From Parvibaculaceae bacterium (GTDB lineage: Bacteria > Pseudomonadota > Alphaproteobacteria > Parvibaculales > Parvibaculaceae): DNA of 64,000 nucleotides. The stretch covers positions 1,555,001 to 1,619,000 of the forward strand of contig JAPWJY010000008.1 in NCBI GenBank assembly GCA_028283765.1, in the 5' to 3' direction. Below the pieces are notes generated by a model. It worked only from the letters and a program-made list of their open reading frames with translations. It was not told where the DNA came from and did not search any database. The translations under genes and the position numbers were made by a program. Below are positions 1-9,415 of the stretch, piece after piece (the stretch's first letter is position 1; each line of letters opens with the position of its first letter).

Positions 1-314
1 TTCCCGCGGGCACCGTCTCGGGCGCACCCAAGGTGCGGGCAATGCAGATCATCGACGAACTGGAATTGCAGAAGCGCGGACCCTATGCCGGTTGCGTCGG
101 CTATTTCTCCGCCGGGGGCGACATGGACACCTGCATCGTGCTGCGCACCGCCATCGTCAAGGATGGCAGGATGTATGTGCAGGCAGGCGGCGGCGTGGTG
201 GCGGATTCAAGCCCCGAGGGCGAGCATCAGGAAACCATCAACAAGGCCAAGGCGCTCTTCCGCGCAGCCGAGGAAGCCGTGCGCTACGCAAGTGAAGCCG
301 GGCGGCGGCAGTAG
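1..314 (+). CDS. trpE: Anthranilate synthase component I, C-terminal fragment
   Basis: This is the 3' end of an open frame entering from the left edge (first full codon at base 3). The fragment starts [15 protein letters not shown], followed by the [11 protein letters not shown] and AGGGVVADS motifs that form the chorismate-binding active site of TrpE-type enzymes. TrpE makes anthranilate from chorismate with ammonia supplied by TrpG. The nearby trpGDC genes favour TrpE over the related PabB or isochorismate synthases. Only about the last 103 residues are present; the start and any leader or attenuator lie outside the window. Confidence 0.93.
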   Translation, partial: PAGTVSGAPKVRAMQIIDELELQKRGPYAGCVGYFSAGGDMDTCIVLRTAIVKDGRMYVQAGGGVVADSSPEGEHQETINKAKALFRAAEEAVRYASEAGRRQ

Positions 315-391
315 CAGGCTCCATATTCAGATCGTCATTTCCCCTCGTCTCCATGGGGAGAGGTGGTCTGTGGTGACGTTGCAAAACGGTT

Positions 392-1408
392 CTAGCGCTT
401 CACCACGCTTGCGACGGGGACCAGTTCGATCCCTTTCGCCGGGAGCGTCTTCAGCCATTCGCTGACGACGGCAAGCGTGACCGGATGGGGATGGCCGATG
501 GCGATGGCAACGCCCGTTTTCAGGGCGATATGCTCCGTCTCGGCAAGCTGGCGCTCGACATCGGCAGGGGTCTGATCATTGTCGATGAAGACGTCGCGCG
601 AGATGGAGGGCACGCCCTCCTCCCCGGCGATTTTAGCCGCAACCGTGCGCGCCGTGGTGCGGGAATCGAGAAAGAACAGGCCGCGCGCCTTCAGCGTCTT
701 CATCAGGATGCGCATGGCGGCAGGATCTTCCGTCATCCGGCTCCCCATATGGTTGTTGACCGCGGTGTAGCCGGAGAAGCGCGCCAGATTCCAGTCGATC
801 TCCTGTTGCAGCTTTTCAGGCGTGTCGTCGGCCCTGAGCGCATGAGGCCCGGGATCGGCGGCGCCCAGCGGCTGCATCGGCATGTGCACCAGAATTTCAT
901 GGCCAGCCCCGAGCGCTTCCCGGGCCTCGGCGGCCACGTTCGTCGCATAAGGCATGAAGGCAAGCGTGATCTGCGGCGGCAGGGCGATAGCCTTGCGCGC
1001 ACCCGCCTTGTCGATGCCGACATCATCGATGACAAGGGCGATCACGGCCCTGCCTGTATGTGCCGTTTCAGCCTTTTTCGGCGCAACGACGACAGGCGGA
1101 TTTGCCGGTGGCGTTACGACTGGCGGAGGCGTGACGGGAGGCGCAACCGGCGGGGCGGCCACGATTGGGGGAACAGGCGGAACGGGGGGAACTGGTTTCT
1201 GTTCGGAACTGGCAGGCACGCCCTGCGTTTCCGACACGATCCGGTTGAAATCCTGCTTGTCGTGCCGCCAGACGGTGAGAAAAACGATCAGGCCGACCAG
1301 CACCAGCCCCGCAACGGTGCCAAGCACGATCTGGTACCAGATCGAAGAACCGGCTTTTGGCCTTGAGGGAGATTTGCGCGGCTTTCCGCTACCGGCTCTT
1401 CGCGCCAT
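392..1408 (-). CDS. Divergent polysaccharide deacetylase family protein (YibQ-like)
   Basis: 338 residues. A basic N-terminus is followed by one membrane segment (about residues 24-45), then a Pro/Val-rich linker (about 70-110) and a periplasmic domain of the divergent polysaccharide deacetylase family (Polysacc_deac_2). Visible motifs are [41 protein letters not shown] and IGHPHP. The family keeps the acidic and histidine residues of NodB-like deacetylases, but its substrate is unsettled; a cell-envelope role is likely. The gene is antisense between trpE and trpG and separates them. The start has an ATG and is well placed before the hydrophobic segment. Confidence 0.88.
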   Translation of the reverse strand: MARRAGSGKPRKSPSRPKAGSSIWYQIVLGTVAGLVLVGLIVFLTVWRHDKQDFNRIVSETQGVPASSEQKPVPPVPPVPPIVAAPPVAPPVTPPPVVTPPANPPVVVAPKKAETAHTGRAVIALVIDDVGIDKAGARKAIALPPQITLAFMPYATNVAAEAREALGAGHEILVHMPMQPLGAADPGPHALRADDTPEKLQQEIDWNLARFSGYTAVNNHMGSRMTEDPAAMRILMKTLKARGLFFLDSRTTARTVAAKIAGEEGVPSISRDVFIDNDQTPADVERQLAETEHIALKTGVAIAIGHPHPVTLAVVSEWLKTLPAKGIELVPVASVVKR

Positions 1409-1549
1409 GGATCACGCCCTTTGTCGAATCGCTCCCCAGCGAATCTTTTCACGGCGCGCACGAAAACATGGGAACGCTTCAAGAACAAGCAAGCTTGTGC
1501 CAGCGGCCTGCAAAACATATATAAGGGGCTCGTCAAAGGAACCTTCGCC

Positions 1550-2143
1550 ATGCTGCTTCTGATCGATAATTACGACAGCTTCACCTATAACCTCGTCCAT
1601 TACCTGGGCGAGCTTGGTGCCATGGCGGAAGTCCATCGCAACGACCGCATCAGCGTCAACGAGGCGCTGGCGAAAAAGCCCGAGGCCATCGTCATCTCGC
1701 CCGGCCCCTGCGACCCGGACCGCGCGGGCATCTGCCTTGCGCTGATCGAGGCCGCCGCCGCCCACAAAATTCCGCTGCTGGGCGTCTGTCTCGGCCACCA
1801 GGCCATCGGCCAGCAGTTCGGCGGCCGGGTGATCCGCGCCAACGAGCTGATGCACGGCAAGACCAGCGCCGTGCACCACACCGGCAAAGGCATTTTCCGC
1901 AACCTGCCGAGCCCGCTTGAAGTGACCCGCTATCACTCGCTGATCGTCGAGCGCGCGAGCCTGCCCGAGACGCTTGAGATAACGGCCCAGACGCAGGACG
2001 GCGTCATCATGGGCCTCCAGCACAAGACATTGCCGATCCATGGCGTGCAGTTCCATCCCGAGAGCATCGCCTCGGAACATGGGCACGACCTGCTGCGCAA
2101 TTTTCTGGAACTGGCGCACGTTCGCGTGCAGGAACGCGCGTAA
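1550..2143 (+). CDS. trpG: Anthranilate synthase component II, glutamine amidotransferase
   Basis: 197 residues, a complete class I glutamine amidotransferase that supplies ammonia to TrpE. The sequence opens [15 protein letters not shown], the standard TrpG start. The nucleophile is Cys80 in [11 protein letters not shown] and the other triad residues are His169 and Glu171 in VQFHPES. An AAGGA ribosome site (1536-1540) sits nine bases before ATG 1550, so the longer in-frame extension back to 1421 is unlikely to be translated. It begins the trpGDC-lysE-moaC-moeA run; trpD follows after 13 bases. A PabA role as well is possible, since many bacteria share one subunit. Confidence 0.96.
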   Translation: MLLLIDNYDSFTYNLVHYLGELGAMAEVHRNDRISVNEALAKKPEAIVISPGPCDPDRAGICLALIEAAAAHKIPLLGVCLGHQAIGQQFGGRVIRANELMHGKTSAVHHTGKGIFRNLPSPLEVTRYHSLIVERASLPETLEITAQTQDGVIMGLQHKTLPIHGVQFHPESIASEHGHDLLRNFLELAHVRVQERA

Positions 2144-2156
2144 CGGGGACGCAGTG

Positions 2157-3200
2157 ATGGGGGATTTCAAGCGCCTGATCGCGAAGATCGCGGACGGCAA
2201 GCCACTGATCGCCAGCGAAGCGACCGACGCCTTTGAGATCATCATGTCAGGCGAGGCGAGCGCGGCCCAGATGGGCGCTTTCCTGATGGCGCTGCATCTG
2301 CGCGGCGAAACCGTGGCGGAGATCACCGCGGGCGCGACCGTGATGCGCGAACGCGCCCTGAAGGTGGACGCGCCCGCCGACGCCATCGATATTGTCGGCA
2401 CCGGCGGCGACGGCCATGGCACCTACAATATTTCCACGGCAACCGCGCTGGTGGTGGCATCAGGCGGCGTTCCCGTCGCCAAGCACGGCAACCGGGCGGC
2501 CTCCTCGCGCTCGGGCTCATCGGATGTGCTGCAGGCGCTCGGCATCAGGCTCGACATCGCCCCCGGCCAGATTTCCGCCTGCATCCGCGAGGCAGGCGTG
2601 GGCTTCATGTTCGCCGCCGCCCACCATGCCGCGATGAGATATGTGGCGCCCGTGCGCTCGGAACTCGGCATCCGCACCATCTTCAATCTGCTCGGGCCTC
2701 TCTCCAATCCGGCGGGCGTCAAATATCAGGTGCTCGGCGTCAATGCCGCACGCTGGGTCGAGCCCTTCGCGCAGGTGCTGCGCAATCTGGGCGCGACGCG
2801 GGCCATGGTCGTCCACGGCTCGGACGGGCTCGATGAATTCACCACCACGGGCATCAGCCATGTCGCGGAACTGAAGGATGGAAACATCACCAGCTATGAG
2901 GTGACGCCGGAGGATGCGGGCCTGCCCCGCGCGCGGCTTCAATATCTCAAGGGCGGCGATCCTGAAACCAATGCCGCCGCGCTCACCCGGCTGCTCGAAG
3001 GCGAGGCCGGGCCCTATCGCGACATCGTTCTGCTCAATGCGGCGGCGGCTTTCATGGTCGCGGGCAAGGTGGACACATTGAAAGAGGGCGCGGCGCTTGG
3101 CGCTGCCCTCATCGACAGCGGCGCGGCGCGCGCGACGCTCGCCCGCCTCATCGCCGTTTCAAATGCGGTTCCCGATAATCAGGAGGCCGCCCATGGCTGA
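2157..3200 (+). CDS. trpD: Anthranilate phosphoribosyltransferase
   Basis: 347 residues, normal for TrpD. It transfers the phosphoribosyl group from PRPP to anthranilate. The PRPP-binding loop [14 protein letters not shown] is at about residues 81-94 and the anthranilate-site motif [18 protein letters not shown] follows; GPLSNPAG is also present. ATG 2157 is taken as the start (a GTG lies directly before it) with GGGG upstream. The 3' end overlaps trpC by 8 bases, which indicates translational coupling. Confidence 0.97.
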   Translation: MGDFKRLIAKIADGKPLIASEATDAFEIIMSGEASAAQMGAFLMALHLRGETVAEITAGATVMRERALKVDAPADAIDIVGTGGDGHGTYNISTATALVVASGGVPVAKHGNRAASSRSGSSDVLQALGIRLDIAPGQISACIREAGVGFMFAAAHHAAMRYVAPVRSELGIRTIFNLLGPLSNPAGVKYQVLGVNAARWVEPFAQVLRNLGATRAMVVHGSDGLDEFTTTGISHVAELKDGNITSYEVTPEDAGLPRARLQYLKGGDPETNAAALTRLLEGEAGPYRDIVLLNAAAAFMVAGKVDTLKEGAALGAALIDSGAARATLARLIAVSNAVPDNQEAAHG

Positions 3201-3999
3201 TATTCTCGAAAAGATCGGCGCCTACAAGCGCGAGGAAATCGCCGCCGCCAGGGCCGCCCATCCTCTTGCCGAGATCGAGGCGCGCGCGCGCGACGCAAGC
3301 CCGCCGCGCGGTTTTCAGGCGGCGCTCGACGCCAGCATCGAAAGCGGGCGCTACGGGCTCATTGCCGAAATCAAGAAGGCAAGCCCGTCGAAGGGGCTCA
3401 TTCGCGAGGATTTCAATCCGCCCGAGCTTGCCAAAGCCTATGAGCGCGGCGGCGCAAGCTGCCTTTCCGTCCTCACCGACAAGCCCTCCTTTCAAGGTGA
3501 TCCGCTCTTTCTCACGGACGCCCGCGCAGCCGTGTCGCTGCCGGTTCTGCGCAAGGATTTCATGTACGATCCCTATCAGGTGGTCGAGGCGCGCGCCTGG
3601 AACGCCGACTGCATCCTGATCATCATGGCCGCCGTGACCGACGACGAGGCCCAGACCCTGGAAGACGCGGCGTTGTTCTGGAATATGGACGTGCTGATCG
3701 AGGTTCATAACGAAGCCGAGCTTGAGCGCGCGCTGAAGCTGACGAGCCCGCTCATCGGCATCAACAACCGCAACCTGAAAACCTTCGAGACGACGCTCGA
3801 CACCAGCCTGCGGCTTGCGCCGCTGGTGCCGCGCGAACGCCGGATCGTGGGGGAAAGCGGCATCTCCACGATTGCCGACCTTGAACGCCTCGCAACCGCC
3901 AATGTCCGCGCCTTCCTCGTCGGCGAAAGCCTGATGCGCCAGGAAAATGTGGAAGAGGCCACGCGCGCGCTCCTCACGCCGCCGGTGGTGGAATCGTGA
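3193..3999 (+). CDS. trpC: Indole-3-glycerol-phosphate synthase
   Basis: 268 residues, a single-function TIM-barrel enzyme that closes the indole ring from CdRP. Motifs seen are [14 protein letters not shown] (substrate-binding lysine loop), [34 protein letters not shown] and VGESGI. A perfect AGGAGG (3181-3186) inside the end of trpD lies seven bases before ATG 3193 and fixes the start. It is not fused to TrpF. The stop codon overlaps the next gene's GTG start. Confidence 0.97.
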   Translation: MADILEKIGAYKREEIAAARAAHPLAEIEARARDASPPRGFQAALDASIESGRYGLIAEIKKASPSKGLIREDFNPPELAKAYERGGASCLSVLTDKPSFQGDPLFLTDARAAVSLPVLRKDFMYDPYQVVEARAWNADCILIIMAAVTDDEAQTLEDAALFWNMDVLIEVHNEAELERALKLTSPLIGINNRNLKTFETTLDTSLRLAPLVPRERRIVGESGISTIADLERLATANVRAFLVGESLMRQENVEEATRALLTPPVVES

Positions 4000-4619
4000 A
4001 TGCAGCCTCCTTTCTGGAGGGCATGGGACTTGGCGGCTCGCTCATCATCGCCATCGGCGCGCAAAACGCCTTCGTGCTCCGTCAGGGCCTGAAGCGGCAA
4101 TCGGTGTTTCTGGTCACGACCGTCTGCATCCTGTGCGATTGCGCGTTGATCACGCTTGGCAGCGCCGGCGTCGGCACGCTGATCGCATCAAGCAAGCTAC
4201 TCACCAGCATTGCGACATGGGGCGGCGCACTCTTTCTGCTGGCCTATGGCGCACGCGCCTTCCGCGCCGCGCTGAAACCCGGCGCGCTCCATACCGGTGA
4301 AGCAGCACCGGTTTCCTCCGGCAAGATGCTGATGACGGTGCTTGCCGTCAGCCTGCTCAACCCGCATGTCTATCTCGATACCGTCGTGCTGCTCGGCTCC
4401 ATCGCAGGGCGGCATGAGGGCGCGGCCCGTGTCGCCTTCGCATTGGGCGCCATGTTCGCTTCAACCCTGTGGTTCTATGGCATCGGCTATGGCGCGCGGG
4501 CCCTTGCGCCCGTGCTTGCCCGTCCCGCCGCCTGGCGGGCGATCGATCTTCTCGTCGGCCTTGTCATGTGGGCGATCGCTTTTACCCTGATTTACGGGGC
4601 GGTGCGCGGCGGGTCCTGA
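3996..4619 (+). CDS. LysE/ArgO family amino-acid exporter
   Basis: 207 residues, about six hydrophobic segments, and the LysE family signature near the N-terminus ([20 protein letters not shown]) plus [17 protein letters not shown] in the middle, as in ArgO/LysE. The family exports basic or neutral amino acids through the inner membrane. The GTG start overlaps the trpC stop in a GTGA, so it is co-translated with the tryptophan genes. That location suggests export of an amino acid or pathway intermediate when trp is expressed, but the substrate cannot be read from sequence. Confidence 0.88.
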   Translation: MNAASFLEGMGLGGSLIIAIGAQNAFVLRQGLKRQSVFLVTTVCILCDCALITLGSAGVGTLIASSKLLTSIATWGGALFLLAYGARAFRAALKPGALHTGEAAPVSSGKMLMTVLAVSLLNPHVYLDTVVLLGSIAGRHEGAARVAFALGAMFASTLWFYGIGYGARALAPVLARPAAWRAIDLLVGLVMWAIAFTLIYGAVRGGS

Positions 4620-4669
4620 GGGGCTATACTCGCAAAATGATGATGCCGTGCCTCGATGCAGGAACCGCC

Positions 4670-5149
4670 ATGACGGGAAAACTCAGCCACCTCGATGAAA
4701 AGGGCGAAGCCCGCATGGTGGATGTGTCGGAAAAATCCGCCACCGCACGCATGGCCGTGGCGAAAGGCGTCGTCCAGATGGAGCCCGCCACCCTCCGGCT
4801 CATTGTGGAAGGCGCGCTCGCCAAGGGCGAAGTGCTGCAGGTGGCCCGCATCGCGGGCATCATGGCCGCCAAGCGCACCGCCGACCTCATTCCGCTCTGC
4901 CATCCGCTTTCCCTCAGCAGCGTCACCATCGAGTTCGCGCCCGATGAGGCCCGCTCATTGATCGAGGTGACGGCCACCGCAAAAGTGACGGGCCCGACCG
5001 GCGTGGAGATGGAGGCGCTCACCGCCGCCAGCGTCGCCTGCCTCACCATCTATGACATGGCAAAGGCCGTGGACCGCGCCATGCGCATCACGGATTTAAG
5101 GCTGGTGCACAAGAGCGGCGGCAAATCCGGCACTTTCGAGGTGGCGTGA
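4670..5149 (+). CDS. moaC: Cyclic pyranopterin monophosphate synthase
   Basis: 159 residues, the normal MoaC length. It converts the MoaA product into cyclic pyranopterin monophosphate in molybdenum-cofactor synthesis. Motifs are [25 protein letters not shown] and [15 protein letters not shown], the conserved active-site blocks. ATG 4670 is preceded by a GGA core and gives the classical [19 protein letters not shown] beginning; the frame stays open upstream only into lysE. Its stop overlaps the moeA start (TGATG). Confidence 0.96.
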   Translation: MTGKLSHLDEKGEARMVDVSEKSATARMAVAKGVVQMEPATLRLIVEGALAKGEVLQVARIAGIMAAKRTADLIPLCHPLSLSSVTIEFAPDEARSLIEVTATAKVTGPTGVEMEALTAASVACLTIYDMAKAVDRAMRITDLRLVHKSGGKSGTFEVA

Positions 5150-6348
5150 TGAGTGAGCTGATCCCGGTCGAGGAAGCACAGGCCCGTATCCTCGCGGCCA
5201 TCGAGCCGCTGGAAGCGGAAACGGTTCCCCTCCATCAGGCCCGTGGCCGGGTTCTGGCCGAAAATGTGGAGGCCAGATGCACCCATCCGCCTTCGGACAT
5301 TTCCGCCATGGACGGCTATGCCGTGCGGACAGCCGATGCCACGGCGCAGGCCAGCCTCACCGTGATCGGCGAATCCGCCGCGGGCCGCAGCTTTGACCGC
5401 CCCCTCGCCCCGGGAGAGACTGTGCGCATTTTCACCGGCGCGCCGGTCCCGTCGGGTGCAGATGCCGTGGTCATTCAGGAAAACGTCAGCCGCGAGGGCG
5501 ATCATGCAACCCTCAACGAGGCCGCGCGCATGGGCGCGAACATCCGCCGCAAGGGGCTCGATTTCACCAAAGGAGACGTGAGGCTTGCGCAGGGCCGCAC
5601 GCTCAATCCCTTCGACATTTCGCTCGCCGCCGCCATGAACGTGCCCGAACTGCCCGTGCACAAGCGGCCGCTCATCGCCTTTTTCTCGACCGGCGACGAA
5701 CTGGTAAGGCCGGGAAACGCGCCGGGACCGGACCAGATCGTCTCCTCCAACAATGACGGTCTGGCGGCCCTGATCGAGGCGGCGGGCGGCGAGCCGGTCG
5801 ATCTGGGAATCGCGGCGGACGATGCCGACGTCATCCGCGCCACGGCGCGCGGCGCGCGGCGCTGCCACATGCTGGTCACCATGGGCGGGGCTTCCGTCGG
5901 CGACCATGATCTGGTCCAGTCCGCCCTTGGAAGCGACGGGCTGACGCTCGATTTCTGGCGCATTGCCATGCGCCCGGGCAAGCCGCTGATGTTCGGCAGC
6001 TACGGTCCGCTGCCGATGCTGGGACTGCCGGGAAACCCCGTGTCCGCGCTTGTCTGCGCGCTGCTGTTTCTCGTCCCGGCGATCCGGAAATTTCAGGGCG
6101 CGGAGCCCCACAACAGCCAGACTACCGCCCGTCTCGCCGCGCCGCTCAAGGCCAATGACCAGCGGCAGGATTATATCCGCGCCTGCTATGAAAGGGAGGG
6201 CGGCATGGTCCGCGTCCGTCCCTTCGAGCAGCAGGACAGTTCCATGCTCTCCCTGCTCGCGGCCTCGGACTGCCTGATTGTCCGTCCACCTCATGCCCCT
6301 GCCGCCAACACGGATGATCCGGTCACGATCCTTCCACTCTGGACCTGA
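5149..6348 (+). CDS. moeA: Molybdopterin molybdenumtransferase
   Basis: 399 residues. It inserts molybdate into adenylated molybdopterin. Domain blocks in order: PPSDISAMDGYAVR, FTGAPVPSGADAVV, a central MoCF-binding domain with FFSTGDELVRPG, SNNDG, TMGGASVGDHD and GLPGNPVSA, then the C-terminal barrel. The ATG at 5149 overlaps the moaC stop; a GTG three bases earlier is an alternative start. The neighbour moaC confirms the cofactor role. Confidence 0.96.
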   Translation: MSELIPVEEAQARILAAIEPLEAETVPLHQARGRVLAENVEARCTHPPSDISAMDGYAVRTADATAQASLTVIGESAAGRSFDRPLAPGETVRIFTGAPVPSGADAVVIQENVSREGDHATLNEAARMGANIRRKGLDFTKGDVRLAQGRTLNPFDISLAAAMNVPELPVHKRPLIAFFSTGDELVRPGNAPGPDQIVSSNNDGLAALIEAAGGEPVDLGIAADDADVIRATARGARRCHMLVTMGGASVGDHDLVQSALGSDGLTLDFWRIAMRPGKPLMFGSYGPLPMLGLPGNPVSALVCALLFLVPAIRKFQGAEPHNSQTTARLAAPLKANDQRQDYIRACYEREGGMVRVRPFEQQDSSMLSLLAASDCLIVRPPHAPAANTDDPVTILPLWT

Positions 6349-6391
6349 ATCGTCCGATATTTTATCCACAGGAACGCTTGACGAAGCAGAA

Positions 6392-6406
6392 GAACCAAAC
6401 TAGAAC
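6392..6406. promoter_or_regulatory. LexA (SOS) box upstream of lexA
   Basis: The sequence is GAAC-N7-GAAC with spacer CAAACTA, the reverse complement of GTTC-N7-GTTC, which is the established alphaproteobacterial LexA operator. It lies 50 bases before lexA, so autoregulation is expected. A weaker copy, GAAC-N7-GAAG, occurs just upstream at 6372-6386. Confidence 0.88.
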
Positions 6407-6456
6407 GATCTTGTTATGTTTTTGTTTTGTTCCATGATCCGCCGGGGGCGAGCAGG

Positions 6457-7182
6457 ATGCTGACGCGCAAGCAATATGAACTCCTGATGTTCATCAATGA
6501 ACGCATCAAGGAAGCAGGCGTCTCGCCGTCTTTCGACGAAATGAAGGAAGCGCTGGACCTGCGCTCGAAGTCCGGCATCCACCGGCTCATCACGGCGCTG
6601 GAGGAACGCGGCTTCATAAGACGCCTGCCCCATCGCGCCCGGGCGCTTGAAATTCTTAAAGTACCGGAATCGGCTTCTCCCAGTCTCGCCCAGCCCCGGG
6701 GCCGGGGTTTCTCCCCCAGCGTCATCGAGGGCAGCCTGGGCAAGGCCGGACCGGTCTCGCGCGATGTCGCGGCGGCCTCCCTCCCCGATGCGGCAAACGA
6801 CAGCCTGTCGCTGCCGCTCATGGGACGGATCGCGGCGGGCACGCCCATCGAGGCCTTGCAGGAAGAAAGCCATCAGGTCACCGTGCCGACCAGCCTGCTG
6901 GGCGCGGGCGAGCATTTCGCCCTTGAGGTGCGCGGCGATTCCATGATCGAAGCCGGCATTCTGGATGGCGACACCGTCATCATCCAGCGCTGCGATACGG
7001 CCAATAACGGCGATATCGTCGTCGCCCTCGTCGACAATCTTGAGGCGACGCTGAAACGCCTGCGCCGCAAGGGCGATCAGGTCGCGCTTGAGGCCGCCAA
7101 TCCCGCTTACGAAACCCGCATCTTCGGCCCTGACCGGGTCAAGGTTCAGGGCCGTCTCGTCGGATTGTTGCGGCGTTATTGA
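6457..7182 (+). CDS. lexA: LexA repressor, self-cleaving SOS regulator
   Basis: 241 residues. N-terminal winged helix ([16 protein letters not shown], then [20 protein letters not shown] as recognition region), linker, and a C-terminal S24 peptidase domain. The cleavage site is Ala127-Gly128 in RIAAGTP, the nucleophile is Ser162 in GDSM and the general base is Lys200 in ATLKR. The linker (about residues 70-115) is long, as is usual in alphaproteobacteria. ATG 6457 with AGCAGG directly upstream gives the canonical N-terminus; a longer in-frame start at 6427 is unlikely. The gene converges with the helicase gene after a 12-base gap. Confidence 0.97.
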   Translation: MLTRKQYELLMFINERIKEAGVSPSFDEMKEALDLRSKSGIHRLITALEERGFIRRLPHRARALEILKVPESASPSLAQPRGRGFSPSVIEGSLGKAGPVSRDVAAASLPDAANDSLSLPLMGRIAAGTPIEALQEESHQVTVPTSLLGAGEHFALEVRGDSMIEAGILDGDTVIIQRCDTANNGDIVVALVDNLEATLKRLRRKGDQVALEAANPAYETRIFGPDRVKVQGRLVGLLRRY

Positions 7183-7194
7183 GCCCGGCAACCG

Positions 7195-9042
7195 TCAGTC
7201 GCGCGGCGCCTTCTTTTTCTTGACCGGCGCATTTTTCACCGGTGCACCGGCGGATTTATGCTCGGCTTTCCGGCCCGGCTTGAATTCCGCCTTTCTGGCT
7301 GGCTTGAACCCGGCAGCGGCCTCCGGCTTGTGATCAGCCGCCCTGCCCTCGGGCCGGGGCTTGTGCGGCGCTCGCGGGGCATTCCCGGCGTCGCCATGTC
7401 CTTCACGCAACTGTTCGATCTGGATATCGCCCCCATCGGTGCGCTTGATCGCGGTTGCGAATTTCGCCGCCGCCTGCTCCGTGACCTCAAACCGCGTATC
7501 GCGGTCAAAGATTCGGATCGCGCCGATGTCCTGCTTGGTTATCTTGCCCCGGCGGCAGATCATAGGCAGCAGCCAGCGCGGATCGGCATTGCTGTCGCGG
7601 CCCACATTGAGCCTGAACCAGACGGCGTTCTGCAATGTGCTGGCACGTGGCGGGCGCGCACCATCGCGGTCCCGCTCACGCGGTTTCCGGGCTCCGGCAT
7701 CACGGGGCTCACGGCTTTCGCTGCGCCCCTGACCGGGATCGAACACCTCTTCGGCAGCCGGCAGGCGCGAGCGGTAGACGCGGACCAGCGCTGCTGCGAT
7801 GTCCTCCGCCGAACGCGCCGCCAGCAGCGTGCGCGCCATGGCGAGATCTTCCTCGCTCGATTCCTCCATCAGCAACGGGTCCTGAACCAGACGCTCCTGA
7901 TCGAGCTTTCGAATATCTTCCGCTGACGGAGGGCCGCTCCAGACCGGCTGCACCCGGGCGCTGGCCATCAACTGCTCGGCGCGGCGGCGGCGGGAGACCG
8001 GCACAAGCAATACGCTCACACCCTTGCGGCCCGCGCGTCCGGTGCGCCCGCTTCTGTGCTGCAGCACCTCGGGATCGTTGGGCAGGTCGGCATGAATGAC
8101 GAGGCCGAGATTGGGCAGGTCGATGCCGCGCGCCGCCACGTCCGTCGCCACGCAGACCCGCGCGCGGCCATCGCGGAGCGACTGCAACGCCTGATTGCGC
8201 TCGGACTGGCTCAGTTCGCCCGACAGCGAGACAGCGGCAAATCCGCGTTCAAGCAGGATCGCCTGCAAATGACGTACGGATTCGCGGGTGTTGCAGAACA
8301 CGATGGCGCTGGGCGATTCCACGAAGCGCAGCACATTGACGACCGCATGTTCGATGTCGTTGGGGGCGACGCGGATCGCCCTATATTCAATATCGGCATG
8401 GCCCTGCTCGCCGCGCGATACTTCAAGACGCACCGCATTGTGCTGGTAACGCTTGGCCAGCGTGGCGATGGCCTTGGGCAGCGTGGCAGAGAACAGCAGG
8501 GTGCGGCGTCCGGCGGGCGTCGCCTCCAGAATGAACTCCAGATCCTCGCGGAAGCCGAGGTCGAGCATCTCGTCGGCCTCGTCCAGCACGACGGCCCTGA
8601 GCCCGGTCACATCGAGCCGGCCACGCTCCAGATGGTCGCGCAGACGCCCGGGCGTACCGACCACAATGTGGGCGCCCGCGGCGAGGTCGCGCTGCTCGCG
8701 CCGGGGGTCCATGCCGCCGACGCAGGAGACGACCCTTGCACCTGCATATTCGTAAAGCCAGCTCAGTTCGCGATGCACCTGCAAGGCAAGTTCGCGCGTG
8801 GGTGCGACAATAAGCGCCAGCGGTTCAGCCGCCCGCCCAAGGGTTTCGGCTCCCTCAAGCAGGGTTTCGGCGATGGCGATGCCATAGGCGACGGTCTTGC
8901 CGGACCCCGTCTGGGCTGAAACCAGCAGGTCATTCCCGACACTTGCAGCCTCCAGCACAGCGGTCTGCACCGGCGTCGGCTCATTGTAGTTGCGTTCAGC
9001 CAGCGCGCGCGCAAGGGGAGGACTTGTCGGGAGAAATGCCAC
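7195..9042 (-). CDS. DEAD-box ATP-dependent RNA helicase, DeaD/CsdA type
   Basis: 615 residues. The helicase core shows the Q motif EPTPVQ (about 21-26), Walker A AQTGSGKT (43-50), PTRELALQ, GTPGRL, DEAD (154-157), SAT, ATDVAARGID and HRSGRTGRAG. A DbpA-like RNA-binding domain follows (about 480-550, with DPRWLLPMICRRGKI and IGAIRIFD), then a Lys/Arg/Pro-rich disordered tail ending APVKKKKAPRD. This is the DeaD/CsdA architecture, linked to ribosome assembly and cold adaptation. It has a long leader (9043-9415) with several hairpins. Confidence 0.93.
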   Translation of the reverse strand: MAFLPTSPPLARALAERNYNEPTPVQTAVLEAASVGNDLLVSAQTGSGKTVAYGIAIAETLLEGAETLGRAAEPLALIVAPTRELALQVHRELSWLYEYAGARVVSCVGGMDPRREQRDLAAGAHIVVGTPGRLRDHLERGRLDVTGLRAVVLDEADEMLDLGFREDLEFILEATPAGRRTLLFSATLPKAIATLAKRYQHNAVRLEVSRGEQGHADIEYRAIRVAPNDIEHAVVNVLRFVESPSAIVFCNTRESVRHLQAILLERGFAAVSLSGELSQSERNQALQSLRDGRARVCVATDVAARGIDLPNLGLVIHADLPNDPEVLQHRSGRTGRAGRKGVSVLLVPVSRRRRAEQLMASARVQPVWSGPPSAEDIRKLDQERLVQDPLLMEESSEEDLAMARTLLAARSAEDIAAALVRVYRSRLPAAEEVFDPGQGRSESREPRDAGARKPRERDRDGARPPRASTLQNAVWFRLNVGRDSNADPRWLLPMICRRGKITKQDIGAIRIFDRDTRFEVTEQAAAKFATAIKRTDGGDIQIEQLREGHGDAGNAPRAPHKPRPEGRAADHKPEAAAGFKPARKAEFKPGRKAEHKSAGAPVKNAPVKKKKAPRD

Positions 9043-9415
9043 TTCGGATCAGCCTTATATATGGGCGCAGCCTGTCCGCATAGGCGGACAAGGAAGCGCG
9101 TTCCCAAGGAAAACAGCCCCTGGCCCCATTTGCTGGCCCATCCGGCTGAAGATTTAGCTCTCGATCAGCGTGTCGCCGCCGTCCCAGGGACGGCACATCG
9201 GGACGTGACGGAGCGCCCATCATGCGGAAAACCGCAGTCAGAATGCCTGTCCAAACCCGAATTCATCATTGAATGAGCACGCCCGGAGGAAAGGTCCTCC
9301 CGGTGCGCAAAGGCCGACACGAGGTTAAGAGGGTTATGTTTAGCCCGGATTCAGGGGATTTGCCAAGAGTCTGTTGCGATGCGGCATAAGAAGGGCATCA
9401 GAACGTCCGGCTTTT
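9043..9415. other. Gene-free 373-base region with several hairpins; probable helicase 5' leader
   Basis: No convincing gene is present. Hairpins visible: TGTCCGC/GCGGACA with loop ATAG (9073-9090); GCCGTC/GACGGC (9178-9194); TGCGG-AAAA-CCGCA (about 9224-9237); and an imperfect one, CCGGAGGA against TCCTCCCGG (about 9283-9303). Read on the minus strand this is a structured leader of the DEAD-box helicase mRNA, the arrangement expected for cold- or autoregulated deaD-like genes. A small RNA gene in the same stretch cannot be excluded. Confidence 0.45.

Noticed and set aside
5050-6369. 439-codon minus-strand open frame
   Set aside because: Antisense to moeA; no recognisable domain.
9278-9300. 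RNase P-RNA-like string CGGAGGAAAGG
   Set aside because: The rest of the RNase P RNA core is absent on both strands within 400 bases, and the following bases differ from the conserved 5' block.
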